64,000 nt of DNA from Nonomuraea typhae (GTDB lineage: Bacteria > Actinomycetota > Actinomycetes > Streptosporangiales > Streptosporangiaceae), in contig NZ_VRLV01000011.1 in NCBI RefSeq assembly GCF_009760925.1, positions 1 through 64,000 on the forward strand, given 5' to 3'. The notes below the pieces were generated by a model that ran no database searches, was not told the origin of the DNA, and was given only the letters and a program-made list of their open reading frames with translations. Shown one piece after another: positions 25,427-34,455 of the stretch. Numbering within the stretch: position 1 is the stretch's first letter; every line of letters starts with the position of its first letter. A program made the position numbers and the translations under genes.

Positions 25427-26818
25427 ATGGCAGTAGCTGTTGGCACAAGCGAACCGACAGACGACGTCCTGGAATCCGAGCTCGCGCCGGCCCCCCGCGC
25501 GCCGCACTCCTCGGGGCTCCTGCGAGGGCTCGCCCGCCTGGCCGGCGCCCTGTCCCGCGAGACCGTGTGCCTGCTGACCGCCGTGGCCGTGACCGGCTGG
25601 GCGCCGGCCAACCCGTGCGCGGCCGTCGCGATCACCGTCCTCCTCCAGACCGCGCTGCGCACCGGACGGACTACCGCTCTCGCGAGCGTCCCGCGCTCCC
25701 TGGTCGTCGCGCTGAGCGCCCTGATGGTGGAGGCGTGGGCCTGCGCCCCGGCCCCCGCGCCCCCGTCGGCGGCCTGGCTGGCGACCGGCGCCACCTACAC
25801 CGCCCTCATCTACCTGGTCCACCTCGTACGGCAGGCCGCCACGCACCTGGCCGCCCGGCGGCGCGCCCCCCGCGAGGCCGTCATCCTGTCCAGCGGCGAG
25901 CACGGCAGGAAGCTGGCCAGGACCCTCCTCCAGCACCCGGAGTACGGGCTCAAGCCCATCGGCATGATCGGCGACGGCACCGCCACCGACGGCGAACTCC
26001 CGCTCCTGGCGACCTACTCCACCTGCGTGAAGACGCTCAGGCAGGCGGCGGTCCGCACGGTCATCGTGGCGGGCCGCCCGCCCATCACCCGGGCGACGCT
26101 CCAGCAGATCAGGGACGGCGGCTGCGAGGTCCTGCTGGCTCCCGCCCCGGACGACCTCATCCAGGACTTCGCCCACCGCCCCGGGCAGCAACTGCACAGC
26201 CACCCCCTGCTGCCCATGCGGCCGCCCGCGCAACGCCGGCCGTACTGGATCGTGAAGCGCGCCGCGGACGCGGTGCTGGCCGGGATCGCGCTGCTCGTCC
26301 TTTCCCCGCTGGTGGGGTTGTGCCTGCTGGGGGCCCGGATCGAAGGCGGCCCCGGCGTGCTCTTCCGCCAGCGGCGGGTGGGCATGGGCGGCCGGCTCTT
26401 CGACATGCTGAAGATCCGCACGCTCAAGCCGGCCAGCGCGCACGACTCGGCCACCCGGTGGACGGTGACCGAGGCCCGCCTGAGCGGCCCGTTCGGCGGG
26501 TTCCTGCGCAAGACCTCGCTGGACGAGCTGCCCCAGCTCTGGAACGTGATCACCGGCGACATGAGCATCGTGGGCCCCCGGCCGGAGCGGCCGTTCTTCG
26601 TCGAGCAGTTCTCGCGGCAGATCGAGCAGTACGACCGGCGGCACCGAGTGCCCGTGGGGATCACCGGCTGGGCGCAGGTTCACGGGCTGCGGGGTGACAC
26701 CTCGATCGAGGAGCGCGCCCGGCTGGACAACTACTACATCGACGAATGGTCACTGAAGCTGGACGTCAAGATCGTCGCCAGGACCGTCGGCTGCGTGCTG
26801 CGGCTGGGCGGCGCGTAG
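25427..26818 (+). CDS. exopolysaccharide priming sugar-phosphate transferase (polyprenyl-phosphate)
   Basis: This 463-residue protein starts at ATG 25427 after TTGGAGG. The N-terminal half has about four membrane segments and a cytosolic Rossmann-like domain (AVILSSGEHGRKLARTLLQH). The C-terminal half is the bacterial sugar-transferase domain: WIVKRAADAVLAGIALLVLS, FRQRRVGMGGRLFDMLKIRT, catalytic Asp-Glu in SLDELPQLWNV, and GDMSIVGPRPERP. It should load the first sugar phosphate onto undecaprenyl phosphate. It is the first gene of an eight-gene coupled operon. Its stop codon overlaps the next start by one base (TAGTG). Confidence 0.92.
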   Translation: MAVAVGTSEPTDDVLESELAPAPRAPHSSGLLRGLARLAGALSRETVCLLTAVAVTGWAPANPCAAVAITVLLQTALRTGRTTALASVPRSLVVALSALMVEAWACAPAPAPPSAAWLATGATYTALIYLVHLVRQAATHLAARRRAPREAVILSSGEHGRKLARTLLQHPEYGLKPIGMIGDGTATDGELPLLATYSTCVKTLRQAAVRTVIVAGRPPITRATLQQIRDGGCEVLLAPAPDDLIQDFAHRPGQQLHSHPLLPMRPPAQRRPYWIVKRAADAVLAGIALLVLSPLVGLCLLGARIEGGPGVLFRQRRVGMGGRLFDMLKIRTLKPASAHDSATRWTVTEARLSGPFGGFLRKTSLDELPQLWNVITGDMSIVGPRPERPFFVEQFSRQIEQYDRRHRVPVGITGWAQVHGLRGDTSIEERARLDNYYIDEWSLKLDVKIVARTVGCVLRLGGA

Positions 26819-28125
26819 TGCTCGGCCTGGACCCGCGGCCGTCCCCGCCGTCCCCGCCGGCGGCGTCGGCGGCGCCGGGCCGCCCGGCGTGGTCGCGGCC
26901 CAGCGTGCTGGCGATGCTCACGGTCGCGCTGGTGTGCGTGCCGCAGCAGCGCGACACGCTCGCGTCCGGCTTCCACGTGACCGCGGCCGACCTGGCCGCG
27001 ACCGGGCTGGCCGCCGCGGCGGCCGTGAGCGCGCTGCGGAGCCGGCGGCGGCTGCCCCGGCGCGTGTGCGTGCTCGTGCTGCCCGCGGTCGCGGTCGCGC
27101 TGGCCACGCTCACGTCCGCGGACGTCCTGGGCAGCCTGCCGGGATTCGTGCGCTACCTCCAGATCTTCGTCGTGGTGCCGCTGGCCGTGGTGATCGCCGT
27201 GCGGGACGAGACCGACCGGCGCCTCATCGCGGGCGCCGTGCTCGCCGCCGCCGGAGTGCAGGCGCTGCTCGGCACCTGGCAGGCGTACTCGGGCACCGGC
27301 GCCGCCTACGGCAGCGAGAACATCCGGGCGGTCGGCACGTTCGGCGCGGTCGACGTCATGGGCATGGCCACGATCGTCAGCTACGGCACGATCCTGGTGC
27401 TCGCTCTCCTGCTGATGGCACGCGGCTGGTGGAAGGCGGCGGCGGCCGTCCCGCTGGCCGTGATGGCGGCGGCGCTGGTGCTGTCGCTCAGCCGCGGCGC
27501 GTGGCTGGCCTGCTGCGTGGCCGCGCTGGTCATGGTCCTGCTGTCCGGGTGGCGCACGGTGCTGGCCACCGCGTTCGCCGGGGTGGTCGTGGTCGCCCTG
27601 GTGCTCGGCACCGGGTGGGGCTCGGTGACGCTCAAGCAGCGCGTGGCCTCGATCGCCGCCATCTCCGCACAACCGGACCAGTCGGTCAGCGACCGGTACG
27701 GCCTCTGGGAGACGGCCGTGGCCATGTGGAAGGACCATCCGTTCCTGGGCGTCGGCCCGCGCGGCTTCGCCGCCTACCGCGACACGTACGCGCCCCTCCA
27801 GGTGTCGGGGAGCAGCGACACCGACGATCCGGTGAACGGCTTCCAGCGCCAGGAGCTGCGCTCGCCGCACAACATGTACCTCCTGGTGCTGAGCGAGCAG
27901 GGACTGGTCGGGCTGTCGGCGTTCTGCCTGCTGTGGGGGGCGCTCATCGTCTGGACGGTCCGGCGGGGCAGGAAGGCCGCCCTGGTCGCGGCCGGGTTCC
28001 TGGCCTGGCAGCTCACCGACTTCGGCTACGCCGACATCGGCGGCGCCCCGACCGTGGTCATGTCGGTCATGCTGGGCCTGGTCATGTCCTGGGCGATCAC
28101 CCATGACGAGGTGTCGGCGGCATGA
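26818..28125 (+). CDS. O-antigen ligase/Wzy-polymerase-like membrane protein
   Basis: This 435-residue protein starts at GTG 26818, sharing a base with the preceding stop. It has about 10-12 hydrophobic segments. The large periplasmic loop carries the Wzy_C-type signature: DRYGLWETAVAMWKDHPFLG, VGPRGFAAYRDTYAP, then RSPHNMYLLVLSEQGLVGL, with the conserved Arg and His expected of O-antigen ligases and polymerases. It probably polymerises lipid-linked repeat units outside the membrane. An ATGA overlap couples it to the flippase gene. Confidence 0.88.
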   Translation: MLGLDPRPSPPSPPAASAAPGRPAWSRPSVLAMLTVALVCVPQQRDTLASGFHVTAADLAATGLAAAAAVSALRSRRRLPRRVCVLVLPAVAVALATLTSADVLGSLPGFVRYLQIFVVVPLAVVIAVRDETDRRLIAGAVLAAAGVQALLGTWQAYSGTGAAYGSENIRAVGTFGAVDVMGMATIVSYGTILVLALLLMARGWWKAAAAVPLAVMAAALVLSLSRGAWLACCVAALVMVLLSGWRTVLATAFAGVVVVALVLGTGWGSVTLKQRVASIAAISAQPDQSVSDRYGLWETAVAMWKDHPFLGVGPRGFAAYRDTYAPLQVSGSSDTDDPVNGFQRQELRSPHNMYLLVLSEQGLVGLSAFCLLWGALIVWTVRRGRKAALVAAGFLAWQLTDFGYADIGGAPTVVMSVMLGLVMSWAITHDEVSAA

Positions 28126-29738
28126 CTCCGCCGGCCGTCCCGAAACCGGCCACCCCGAAACCGGCCACTCCGAAACCGTCCGCCCCGCGACCGTCCGCCC
28201 CGCGACCGTCCGCCCTCGAACCGGACACACAGCGCGGTCACGCCCCGCTCGCCCGGGCCACGACGGTGACCATGGTCCTGGTCATCGCCGGCACCGTGAC
28301 CGGGTTCGCCCGCGACCTCCTGGTGGCGGGCGTCTTCGGCGCCAGCGCGAGCACCGACGCGTTCATGATCGCCTGGACGGTGCCGGAGACCGCCGCGCCC
28401 CTGCTCATCGAGGGCGCGCTGTCCTTCCTGCTCATCCCCTACTTCAGCCGCGCGGTCGCGGACGGCAGGCCGCTGCGCGAGGTCGTGTGGGCCGCCCTGC
28501 CCAAGGTCCTGCTGGCGCTGGTGCTGCTGACTGCCGTCACGGCCGCGGCCGCGCCGCTGATCACGCGGGCGCTGGCCCCCGGCATGCCGGACCACTCCCT
28601 GGCCGCCCGCTGCATGCAGGTCACCGCGCTGACCGTGCTGGGCTTCGGCCTGGCCGGGTACGGCAGTGCCGCGTTGCGCACCCACAAGGTCTTCGGCCCG
28701 CCCGCCGCCATCTACCTGGCCTACAACGCGGCCATCATCGCCGCCATCGCCCTCGGCCACAGCGCCTGGGGGATCGTCTCCGTCGCGTACGGCGTGGCCG
28801 CCGGCGGCCTGGCCATGGTCCTGATCCTCGCCCCCTCGGTCGTGCGCCGGATCGGACCTCCCCTCCGGGGCGGCGCCGCCCTGTCCATCTCGTGGACCGT
28901 CTTCGCCCCGATCGCCGCCTTCACCCTGATCCGCCAGGCCCAGGTGTTCGTCGAGCGGTTCGTCGCCTCCTCGCTGCCCACCGGCTCGATCTCCTACCTC
29001 AACTACGCCCAGAAGATCGCCCAGGTGCCGATGGTGGCCTCGCTGATCGTCGCCACGGTCTCCTTCCCGGTGCTGGCCCGCGCGATCGCCGCGCGCGACG
29101 ACGAGACCGCCGCCCGGCGGGTGCTCGGCGACATGCGGGTGGCCGCCGCGCTGGTCCTGTTCGCCACCGCCTTCCTCGTCGCCCACGCCCCGGACGTGGT
29201 GCGGCTGCTGCTCGAGCACGGCGCCTTCACCGCCGGGGACACGGAGGAGACCGCGTGGAGCATGCGGCTGTACTGCCTGGGGCTGCTGGGCCAGGTCGCC
29301 GTGGGCGTCCTGTGCCGCGTGTACTTCTGCGCGCAGCAGCCCATGTGGTACCCGGCCGCCGTCATGGTCGCCGGTCTCGTGCTGACCGCCGTCGCGGCGC
29401 CACTGCTGGTGCCGGCGCTCGGCGTGGGCGGGGTCGCGCTGGCCAACGCCGCCGGCATCACCCTGACCGGGGCGCTCCTGCTGACCGGTCTGCGCGCGCC
29501 GCTCCTGGTGCTGCCCAAGCGTGCGCTCATGTTCTCGCTCGGGCGGCTCACGCTGGCCGCCGCGCTCGCGACCGGCGCCTGCTTCGCGGTGCGGCCGGCC
29601 GTACCGGATCTGCCGGTGCTCGTCCTCGTGCCCTTGGAGGCGGCGGGCACGGCGGCGGCCTTCGTGATCGCGGCGCTGCTCGTCGGCGCCAAACGGGATC
29701 TCAGCGCGGCGCTGAGGCTACGCGAGGAAGGAGCGTGA
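28122..29738 (+). CDS. MurJ/MviN-type lipid-linked oligosaccharide flippase
   Basis: This 538-residue protein has about 14 membrane segments of the MOP/MurJ class. Typical features are GTVTGFARDLLVAGVFGAS near the N-terminus, FMIAWTVPETAAPLLIEGAL, FVERFVASSLPTGSISYLNY and FCAQQPMWYP. Its place in this operon suggests it carries the polysaccharide repeat unit across the membrane (the Wzx role) rather than lipid II. An unusual proline-rich head of five pentapeptide repeats (KPATP/KPSAP/RPSAP) precedes the first helix. The start is the ATG in ATGA at 28122. Confidence 0.88.
   Translation: MTPPAVPKPATPKPATPKPSAPRPSAPRPSALEPDTQRGHAPLARATTVTMVLVIAGTVTGFARDLLVAGVFGASASTDAFMIAWTVPETAAPLLIEGALSFLLIPYFSRAVADGRPLREVVWAALPKVLLALVLLTAVTAAAAPLITRALAPGMPDHSLAARCMQVTALTVLGFGLAGYGSAALRTHKVFGPPAAIYLAYNAAIIAAIALGHSAWGIVSVAYGVAAGGLAMVLILAPSVVRRIGPPLRGGAALSISWTVFAPIAAFTLIRQAQVFVERFVASSLPTGSISYLNYAQKIAQVPMVASLIVATVSFPVLARAIAARDDETAARRVLGDMRVAAALVLFATAFLVAHAPDVVRLLLEHGAFTAGDTEETAWSMRLYCLGLLGQVAVGVLCRVYFCAQQPMWYPAAVMVAGLVLTAVAAPLLVPALGVGGVALANAAGITLTGALLLTGLRAPLLVLPKRALMFSLGRLTLAAALATGACFAVRPAVPDLPVLVLVPLEAAGTAAAFVIAALLVGAKRDLSAALRLREEGA
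28140..28214 (+). repeat. five tandem 15-bp units encoding a proline-rich head of the flippase
   Basis: Five in-frame 15-bp units (28140-28214) encode PKPAT, PKPAT, PKPSA, PRPSA and PRPSA. The first three differ by only a few bases and the last two are identical, which points to recent tandem duplication. The segment lies on the cytoplasmic side before the first membrane helix. Confidence 0.75.
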
Positions 29739-29739
29739 T

Positions 29740-30447
29740 GTGAGCGCCACCAAGCAGCAAGTGCTGATGTATCACTCCATCGACCACTTCGAGGAGGATC
29801 CCTACCTCATCACGGTCAAGCCCCAGCGCTTCGCCGCGCAGATGAGGTGGCTGAGCCGCCGCGGGCTGCGCGGGGTGTCCATGCGCGACCTGCTCGACGC
29901 CCAGCGCTCCGGTACGGCGGGCAGACTCGTCGGCCTCACCTTCGACGACGGGTACGCCGACTTCGTCACCCATGCGCTGCCGGTGCTGCTCCGGCACGGG
30001 TTCACCGGCACGGTGTTCGCGGTCACCGGGCGGCTCGGCGGGGACAACGCCTGGGACCCCCTGGGCCCGCGCAAGCCGCTGATGACGGCCGAGCAGCTGC
30101 GGGAGGTCGCCGCCCACGGCATGGAGATCGGCTCCCACACGCTGACCCACGCCTCGCTGGCCGGCGCCCCGGCCGCCGACGTGCGGCACCAGGTCGAAGC
30201 CAGCCGGATCGAGCTGGAGGGCATCCTCGGCCGGCCGGTCACGGGCCTGGCCTACCCCTACGGCCACGCCGACGACGAGGCGGTCGAGGCCGTGCGCGCC
30301 GCCGGGTACGGCTACGCCTGCGGCATCAGGCCGCACGCGGCCGGCCCCCACAACCTGCCCCGCACCCATGTGGGCGAGCGGGACAACCCGCTCCGCCTGC
30401 ACGCCAAGCGCGCCCTCCACCGCTGGACGTGGGGGCGGGGCCGGTGA
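29740..30447 (+). CDS. polysaccharide deacetylase (NodB/CE4 family)
   Basis: This 235-residue protein starts at GTG 29740, one base after the flippase stop, with AAGGAG upstream. CE4 motifs are present: TFDDGYAD (motif 1, catalytic and metal Asp), SHTLTHASL (motif 2, H-x3-H zinc ligands) and LAYPYGHAD (motif 3). It has no signal peptide, so it probably acts in the cytoplasm on lipid-linked or precursor sugars. It should remove N-acetyl groups from a hexosamine of the repeat unit. It is coupled to the next glycosyltransferase by GTGA. Confidence 0.9.
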   Translation: MSATKQQVLMYHSIDHFEEDPYLITVKPQRFAAQMRWLSRRGLRGVSMRDLLDAQRSGTAGRLVGLTFDDGYADFVTHALPVLLRHGFTGTVFAVTGRLGGDNAWDPLGPRKPLMTAEQLREVAAHGMEIGSHTLTHASLAGAPAADVRHQVEASRIELEGILGRPVTGLAYPYGHADDEAVEAVRAAGYGYACGIRPHAAGPHNLPRTHVGERDNPLRLHAKRALHRWTWGRGR

Positions 30448-31574
30448 AGGTGCTGCACGTCATCACCGGCCTGGAGGCGGGCGGCGCGGAACGCCAGCTG
30501 CGTGACCTGGTCGCACACCACCGGGTCACGGCGGAGGTGGCCGCCCTGACGAAACCGGGGCTGATCAGCCAGGCCATCGAGTCTCTGGGCGTGCCCGTTC
30601 ACCACCTCGGTATGACGGGCAACCGGGACCTGCGCGTGCTCATGCCCCTCTGGCGGCTGATCCGGGCGGGCGGCTACGACGTGGTTCACACCCACCTGTT
30701 CCGGGCCGGTCTCTACGGGCGTCTGCTCGCCCGGCTGGCCAGGGTGCCCGCGATCGTGGCCAGCGAGCACTCCATCGGCGAGCACCGGCTGGAGGGACGC
30801 CCCATCACCGGACCGGTCCGCTCGCTGGCCCGCGCCGGCGAACGGCTCGGGCACATGACCATCGCGGTCTCGTCGGCCACAGCCCGGCGGCTGGAACGCT
30901 GGGGCGTGCCGCCCAGCCGGATCGAGGTGATCGCCAACGGCATCGACCCGGCGGCCTTCCGCTTCGACCCCGAGGTACGGCGGACCACCCGGGCCCGGCT
31001 CACCATCCCGCCCCACCTCACGGTCGTCGGCGGCGTCGGCCGGCTGGAGCCGGGCAAGCGGTTCGACGTCCTGATCGACGCCCTCGCAGCCGTCCCGGAC
31101 ACCGTCCTGCTGCTGGTGGGCGACGGTCCGGAACGCGCCAACCTGGTGGCGCGCGCCCGCAGGCTCGGGGTCGCGCAGCGCATGATCCTCACCGGGCAGT
31201 CCAGCCAGGTGCCCGCCCTCCTGTCGGCCATGGACGTCTTCGCCGCCCCCTCGCAGGAGGAGACGTTCGGGCTCGCCGTCGTCGAGGCGCTGGCCTGCGG
31301 GCTGCCCGTGCTGTACAGCGCGTGCCCGGCGCTGGCCGAGCTGCCGCCGGGCGCCGCGCCGGGCGCCCGATGCGTGCCCTCGGCGGCTGACGCCTACAGC
31401 CAGGCCGTCCGCGAGCTCGCGGGCACCGGCCACGAGCGGCTCGCGCCGCCGCACGCCGTCACCCACTACGGCATCGACCAGCACGTCAACCGCATCGAGG
31501 CGCTCTACACGCGCCTCCACGAGCAGAGGTCCCGGTCACAAGGCATCACGCCCGCATGGGGAGAGCAACGATGA
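30444..31574 (+). CDS. GT4-family glycosyltransferase
   Basis: This 376-residue protein starts at GTG 30444 (GTGA overlap). The GT-B fold is shown by the N-terminal VLHVITGLEAGGAERQLRDL, the middle VIANGIDPAAFRF, VGGVGRLEPGKRFDVLI and LLVGDGPERANL. The C-terminal donor site is APSQEETFGLAVVEALACGL, with the E-x7-E motif of retaining GT4 enzymes. It probably adds a hexose to the lipid-linked repeat unit. The donor sugar cannot be predicted. Confidence 0.92.
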   Translation: MKVLHVITGLEAGGAERQLRDLVAHHRVTAEVAALTKPGLISQAIESLGVPVHHLGMTGNRDLRVLMPLWRLIRAGGYDVVHTHLFRAGLYGRLLARLARVPAIVASEHSIGEHRLEGRPITGPVRSLARAGERLGHMTIAVSSATARRLERWGVPPSRIEVIANGIDPAAFRFDPEVRRTTRARLTIPPHLTVVGGVGRLEPGKRFDVLIDALAAVPDTVLLLVGDGPERANLVARARRLGVAQRMILTGQSSQVPALLSAMDVFAAPSQEETFGLAVVEALACGLPVLYSACPALAELPPGAAPGARCVPSAADAYSQAVRELAGTGHERLAPPHAVTHYGIDQHVNRIEALYTRLHEQRSRSQGITPAWGEQR

Positions 31575-32209
31575 CATTCATCCGTCAGATAGCCGCTGCC
31601 GTCCAGCAGTGGTGGCCGCAAGGCTGCGCCGTCATTCTGGGCATCTGCGCAGGACTGCTGTACACCGCGCTGACCGAGCGGATCTACACGGCCCAGGCGT
31701 ACGTGGTCGTGGTCGCCAACGACCAGTCCACCATCGACCACACGACGAACTTCGCCCAGGCGTTCACCCGGATCGCCACCCAGCCCGGCATCATGACCGA
31801 GGCGCTGCGCCCGAACCTGCCGGCCAAGACCGTCGGCCAGCTTCAGCGCGAGGTCCGTGTCTCGGCCTCCCCCGACGCCCCTCTGATCAGCCTGACCGCC
31901 TCCGCGCCCCAGGCCGCGCAGGCCGCCGGCCAGGCCAACGCCCACGCGCAGGCGCTCATCGCCTACGCCGCCGCCCATGCGGCCGACACCGGCGTCAGGA
32001 TCGCCAGCCTCTCGCAGGCCGCGCCGCCCGAGGAGCCGTCGGGACCCGACCAGCTCCTCAACATGGGGGTCGGCGGCGCCGCCGGTCTCCTCGTGGGCGG
32101 CCTCTTCTATCTCGTCTCCCCGCCCCGCCGCCGCGCCGACGAGGGCACCCGCGACGAGCCGGCCGCCCGCGCCCGCGAACGTTCACGCAAGCGCCCGGTC
32201 CAGGCATGA
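31571..32209 (+). CDS. Wzz-like polysaccharide chain-length/co-polymerase protein
   Basis: This 212-residue protein starts at ATG 31571 (ATGA overlap). Two membrane helices (about 18-36 and 160-180) bracket an extracytoplasmic domain. That domain has TQPGIMTEALRPNLPAKTVG and VRVSASPDAPLISLTASAP, which match the Wzz/capsular co-polymerase pattern. No Walker motifs or tyrosine-kinase domain are attached. The cytoplasmic tail is short and strongly basic. It should set polymer length together with the Wzy-like protein. Confidence 0.82.
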   Translation: MTFIRQIAAAVQQWWPQGCAVILGICAGLLYTALTERIYTAQAYVVVVANDQSTIDHTTNFAQAFTRIATQPGIMTEALRPNLPAKTVGQLQREVRVSASPDAPLISLTASAPQAAQAAGQANAHAQALIAYAAAHAADTGVRIASLSQAAPPEEPSGPDQLLNMGVGGAAGLLVGGLFYLVSPPRRRADEGTRDEPAARARERSRKRPVQA

Positions 32210-33327
32210 AGGCCGGCATCCGCCAGCCGGTCACCGGCTGGGAACGCATCGCCCCCGGCGACCTGCCGGCGCTGAAGCCCGCGTGGAACGACCTCTACGA
32301 CCGCTGCGCCACCGCGACGCCGTTCCAGTCCCACGCCTGGATCACCTCCTGGTGGCAGCGGTACGGCGGGCGCAACGACCTGCGCGTGCTGGTGCTGCGC
32401 GGCGACGACCGCCTCCTGGCGGCGCTCCCCCTCATGCGCTCCCACCTGTGGGGGTGCCGGGTCCTGCGCCCCTTGGGCACCGGCCTGTCCGACTACACCG
32501 ACATGCTCGTCGACGACGAGCACGCCGGCACGCTCCTGCCCGAGGCCACCCGGGCGCTCCTGCGCACGCCCGGCTGGGACGTGCTCGACTTCCCCGAGGT
32601 ACGGCCCGGCGCCGCCGTGGAGTCGTTGCACCGCTGCTGGCCGGATCGCCGGTGGCTCATGACCGCCTCGGACTGCCTCTACATGCCGGCCATGCCGCTG
32701 GAGGAGCTGATCGCGACCATGGGCGCCCGGACGGCCGGGAAGCTCCGCCGTACCCTGCGCAGGTCCGGCAGCCTGGACCTGCGCATCACCACGGTCCACC
32801 CCGAGCAGGTGCCGGCCGCCATCGACGACCTGCTGCGCCTGCACGCCATGCAGTGGTCCGGCCGGGCCATCAACAAGGAACACCTGCGGCCGAGGTTCCG
32901 CCGGCACCTCGTCCAGTCCGCGACCGAGCTGATCGCCACCGGGCAGGCGGCGCTGACGGAGTTCCGGGTCGGCGACCGGCTCGTGGCCTCCGACTTCTGC
33001 CTCGTCGGCGGAGACTTCACCGGCGGCTACCTCTACGGCGCCGACCCCTGGCTGCGCACCCGCGTGGACACCTTCGCCATGGTCATCCAGCAGTCCCTCC
33101 GCCGAGCGCACGAGCGCGGCCTGCGCACGGTGAGCCTGCTGCGCGGGAACGAACCCCACAAGGCGAAATGGGGCGCGACAGCCGTCGCCAACCAGCGCGT
33201 GATCCTGGGCAGGACGCGCCGGGCCGCCGCCTACGCCGCCGCCGTCAGCGCGCGCATCCGCGCCGCGCGGGCGCTCAAGGAACACTTCCCCTCCGTCGCC
33301 GGCGCCCCGTCCCGGCCAGAGCAGTGA
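32206..33327 (+). CDS. FemAB/BioF2-like acyltransferase of the GNAT superfamily
   Basis: This 373-residue protein starts at ATG 32206 (ATGA overlap). It shows the tandem-GNAT pattern of proteins found in polysaccharide clusters: CATATPFQSHAWITSWWQRY near the N-terminus, LAALPLMRS, then the C-terminal GNAT half with RVGDRLVASDFCLVGGDFTGGY and SLLRGNEPHKAKWGA. The last block resembles the FLRG.E.YK.KW signature of the family. It may acylate or aminoacylate a sugar of the repeat unit. The acyl donor is unknown. Confidence 0.82.
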   Translation: MKAGIRQPVTGWERIAPGDLPALKPAWNDLYDRCATATPFQSHAWITSWWQRYGGRNDLRVLVLRGDDRLLAALPLMRSHLWGCRVLRPLGTGLSDYTDMLVDDEHAGTLLPEATRALLRTPGWDVLDFPEVRPGAAVESLHRCWPDRRWLMTASDCLYMPAMPLEELIATMGARTAGKLRRTLRRSGSLDLRITTVHPEQVPAAIDDLLRLHAMQWSGRAINKEHLRPRFRRHLVQSATELIATGQAALTEFRVGDRLVASDFCLVGGDFTGGYLYGADPWLRTRVDTFAMVIQQSLRRAHERGLRTVSLLRGNEPHKAKWGATAVANQRVILGRTRRAAAYAAAVSARIRAARALKEHFPSVAGAPSRPEQ

Positions 33328-33338
33328 GAGACCCGACC

Positions 33339-34436
33339 ATGCCGCTGTCCGTCCTGCACGTCAGCATGCCCGTGGAAGCGGGCGTGGCCGCGTACGTGAG
33401 CGCCGCGGTGGCCGACCAGGTACGGCGGGGCTGGCGGGTGACCGTGGCGGCCCCGCCGCACGGGCCCCTGCGCGACCGGCTCGCCGCGCTCGGCGTCACG
33501 CACCTCGCCTGGGAGGCGGCCCGTTCGCCCGGGGTGAGCGCCATCGGCGAGGCCGTCGCGCTGCGCCGGATCGTGCGCCACGTCGATCCCGACGTCGTCC
33601 ACCTCCACTCGGCTAAGGCCGGCCTGGTGGGACGGCTGGTCCTGCGCGGCCGCCGGCCCACCGTCTACCAGCCCCACGGCTGGTCCTGGCTGGCCTGCCA
33701 AGGGGCGATGACCAGGGCCGCGATCGCGTGGGAGCGCCTGGCGGCCCGCTGGACGGCGGCGGTCGTGTGCGTCGGGGACGGCGAAGCGGACGCGGGCCGG
33801 GCTCAGGGGCTGTCCGCGAGGGTCGTCCGCAACGGCGTCGACCTGGAGCGCTTCGTGCCCGCGGACGAGGACGACCGGCTCCGGGCGCGCGCCGCGCTCG
33901 GGCTTCCCGAGCATGGACGGCTGGCGCTGTGCGTGGGCCGGGTCACCCGGCAGAAGGGCCAGGACACCTTGCTGCGGGCCTGGCCGCGGGTGCTGGGCAC
34001 CTGTCCCGACGCGCTGCTGGTGCTCGTGGGCGACGGGGAGCTCCGGGCCGAGCTGGAGGACGAGGCTCCGGCCGGGGTGCTGTTCGCCGGTGCGCGGGCC
34101 GACGTGCGGCCGTGGTACGCCGCCTGTGACGTGGTCGTCATGCCGTCGCGCTGGGAAGGGCTGCCGTTGACGGCGCTGGAGGCCATGGCCTGCGCGCGTC
34201 CGGTGGTGGCCTTCGACGTTCCCGGGTTGCGCGAGGTCGTCAGCGAGGAGAGCGGGGCCCTGGTCACGGCCGGGGACCTCGACGGGCTGACGCACGCGCT
34301 GGCCGTACGTCTGCTGGACCCTTCGCTCGCCTGGCGGGAAGGGCAGCTCGCGGCGCTGGGGAGCAAGGAGTTCGACGCGCGCGCCACCATGGAGGCGCTG
34401 GCGCGGCTGACGGCCGAGGTGGCCGGGCGGGGATAG
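33339..34436 (+). CDS. GT4-family glycosyltransferase
   Basis: This 365-residue protein starts at ATG 33339, 11 bp after the previous stop. GT-B motifs are VLHVSMPVEAGVAAYVSAAV, HLHSAKAGLVGRLVLRG, VVRNGVDLERFVP, LCVGRVTRQKGQDTLLRA, LLVLVGDGELRAEL and SRWEGLPLTALEAMACARP (E-x7-E donor motif). It is similar in plan to the other GT4 enzyme of the operon but clearly diverged, so it probably adds a different residue. It is the last gene of the operon. A 14-bp hairpin containing its stop codon in the loop follows. Confidence 0.92.
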   Translation: MPLSVLHVSMPVEAGVAAYVSAAVADQVRRGWRVTVAAPPHGPLRDRLAALGVTHLAWEAARSPGVSAIGEAVALRRIVRHVDPDVVHLHSAKAGLVGRLVLRGRRPTVYQPHGWSWLACQGAMTRAAIAWERLAARWTAAVVCVGDGEADAGRAQGLSARVVRNGVDLERFVPADEDDRLRARAALGLPEHGRLALCVGRVTRQKGQDTLLRAWPRVLGTCPDALLVLVGDGELRAELEDEAPAGVLFAGARADVRPWYAACDVVVMPSRWEGLPLTALEAMACARPVVAFDVPGLREVVSEESGALVTAGDLDGLTHALAVRLLDPSLAWREGQLAALGSKEFDARATMEALARLTAEVAGRG

Positions 34437-34450
34437 CCCGCCCGGCCACC
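34418..34450. terminator. 14-bp perfect hairpin ending the polysaccharide operon
   Basis: Arms at 34418-34431 (GGTGGCCGGGCGGG) and 34437-34450 pair perfectly over 14 bp with a five-base loop that includes the TAG stop of the glycosyltransferase. It lies between convergent genes and has no U-run, as is usual in actinomycetes. It could stop transcription from both sides. Confidence 0.7.
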
Positions 34451-34455
34451 ACCCG

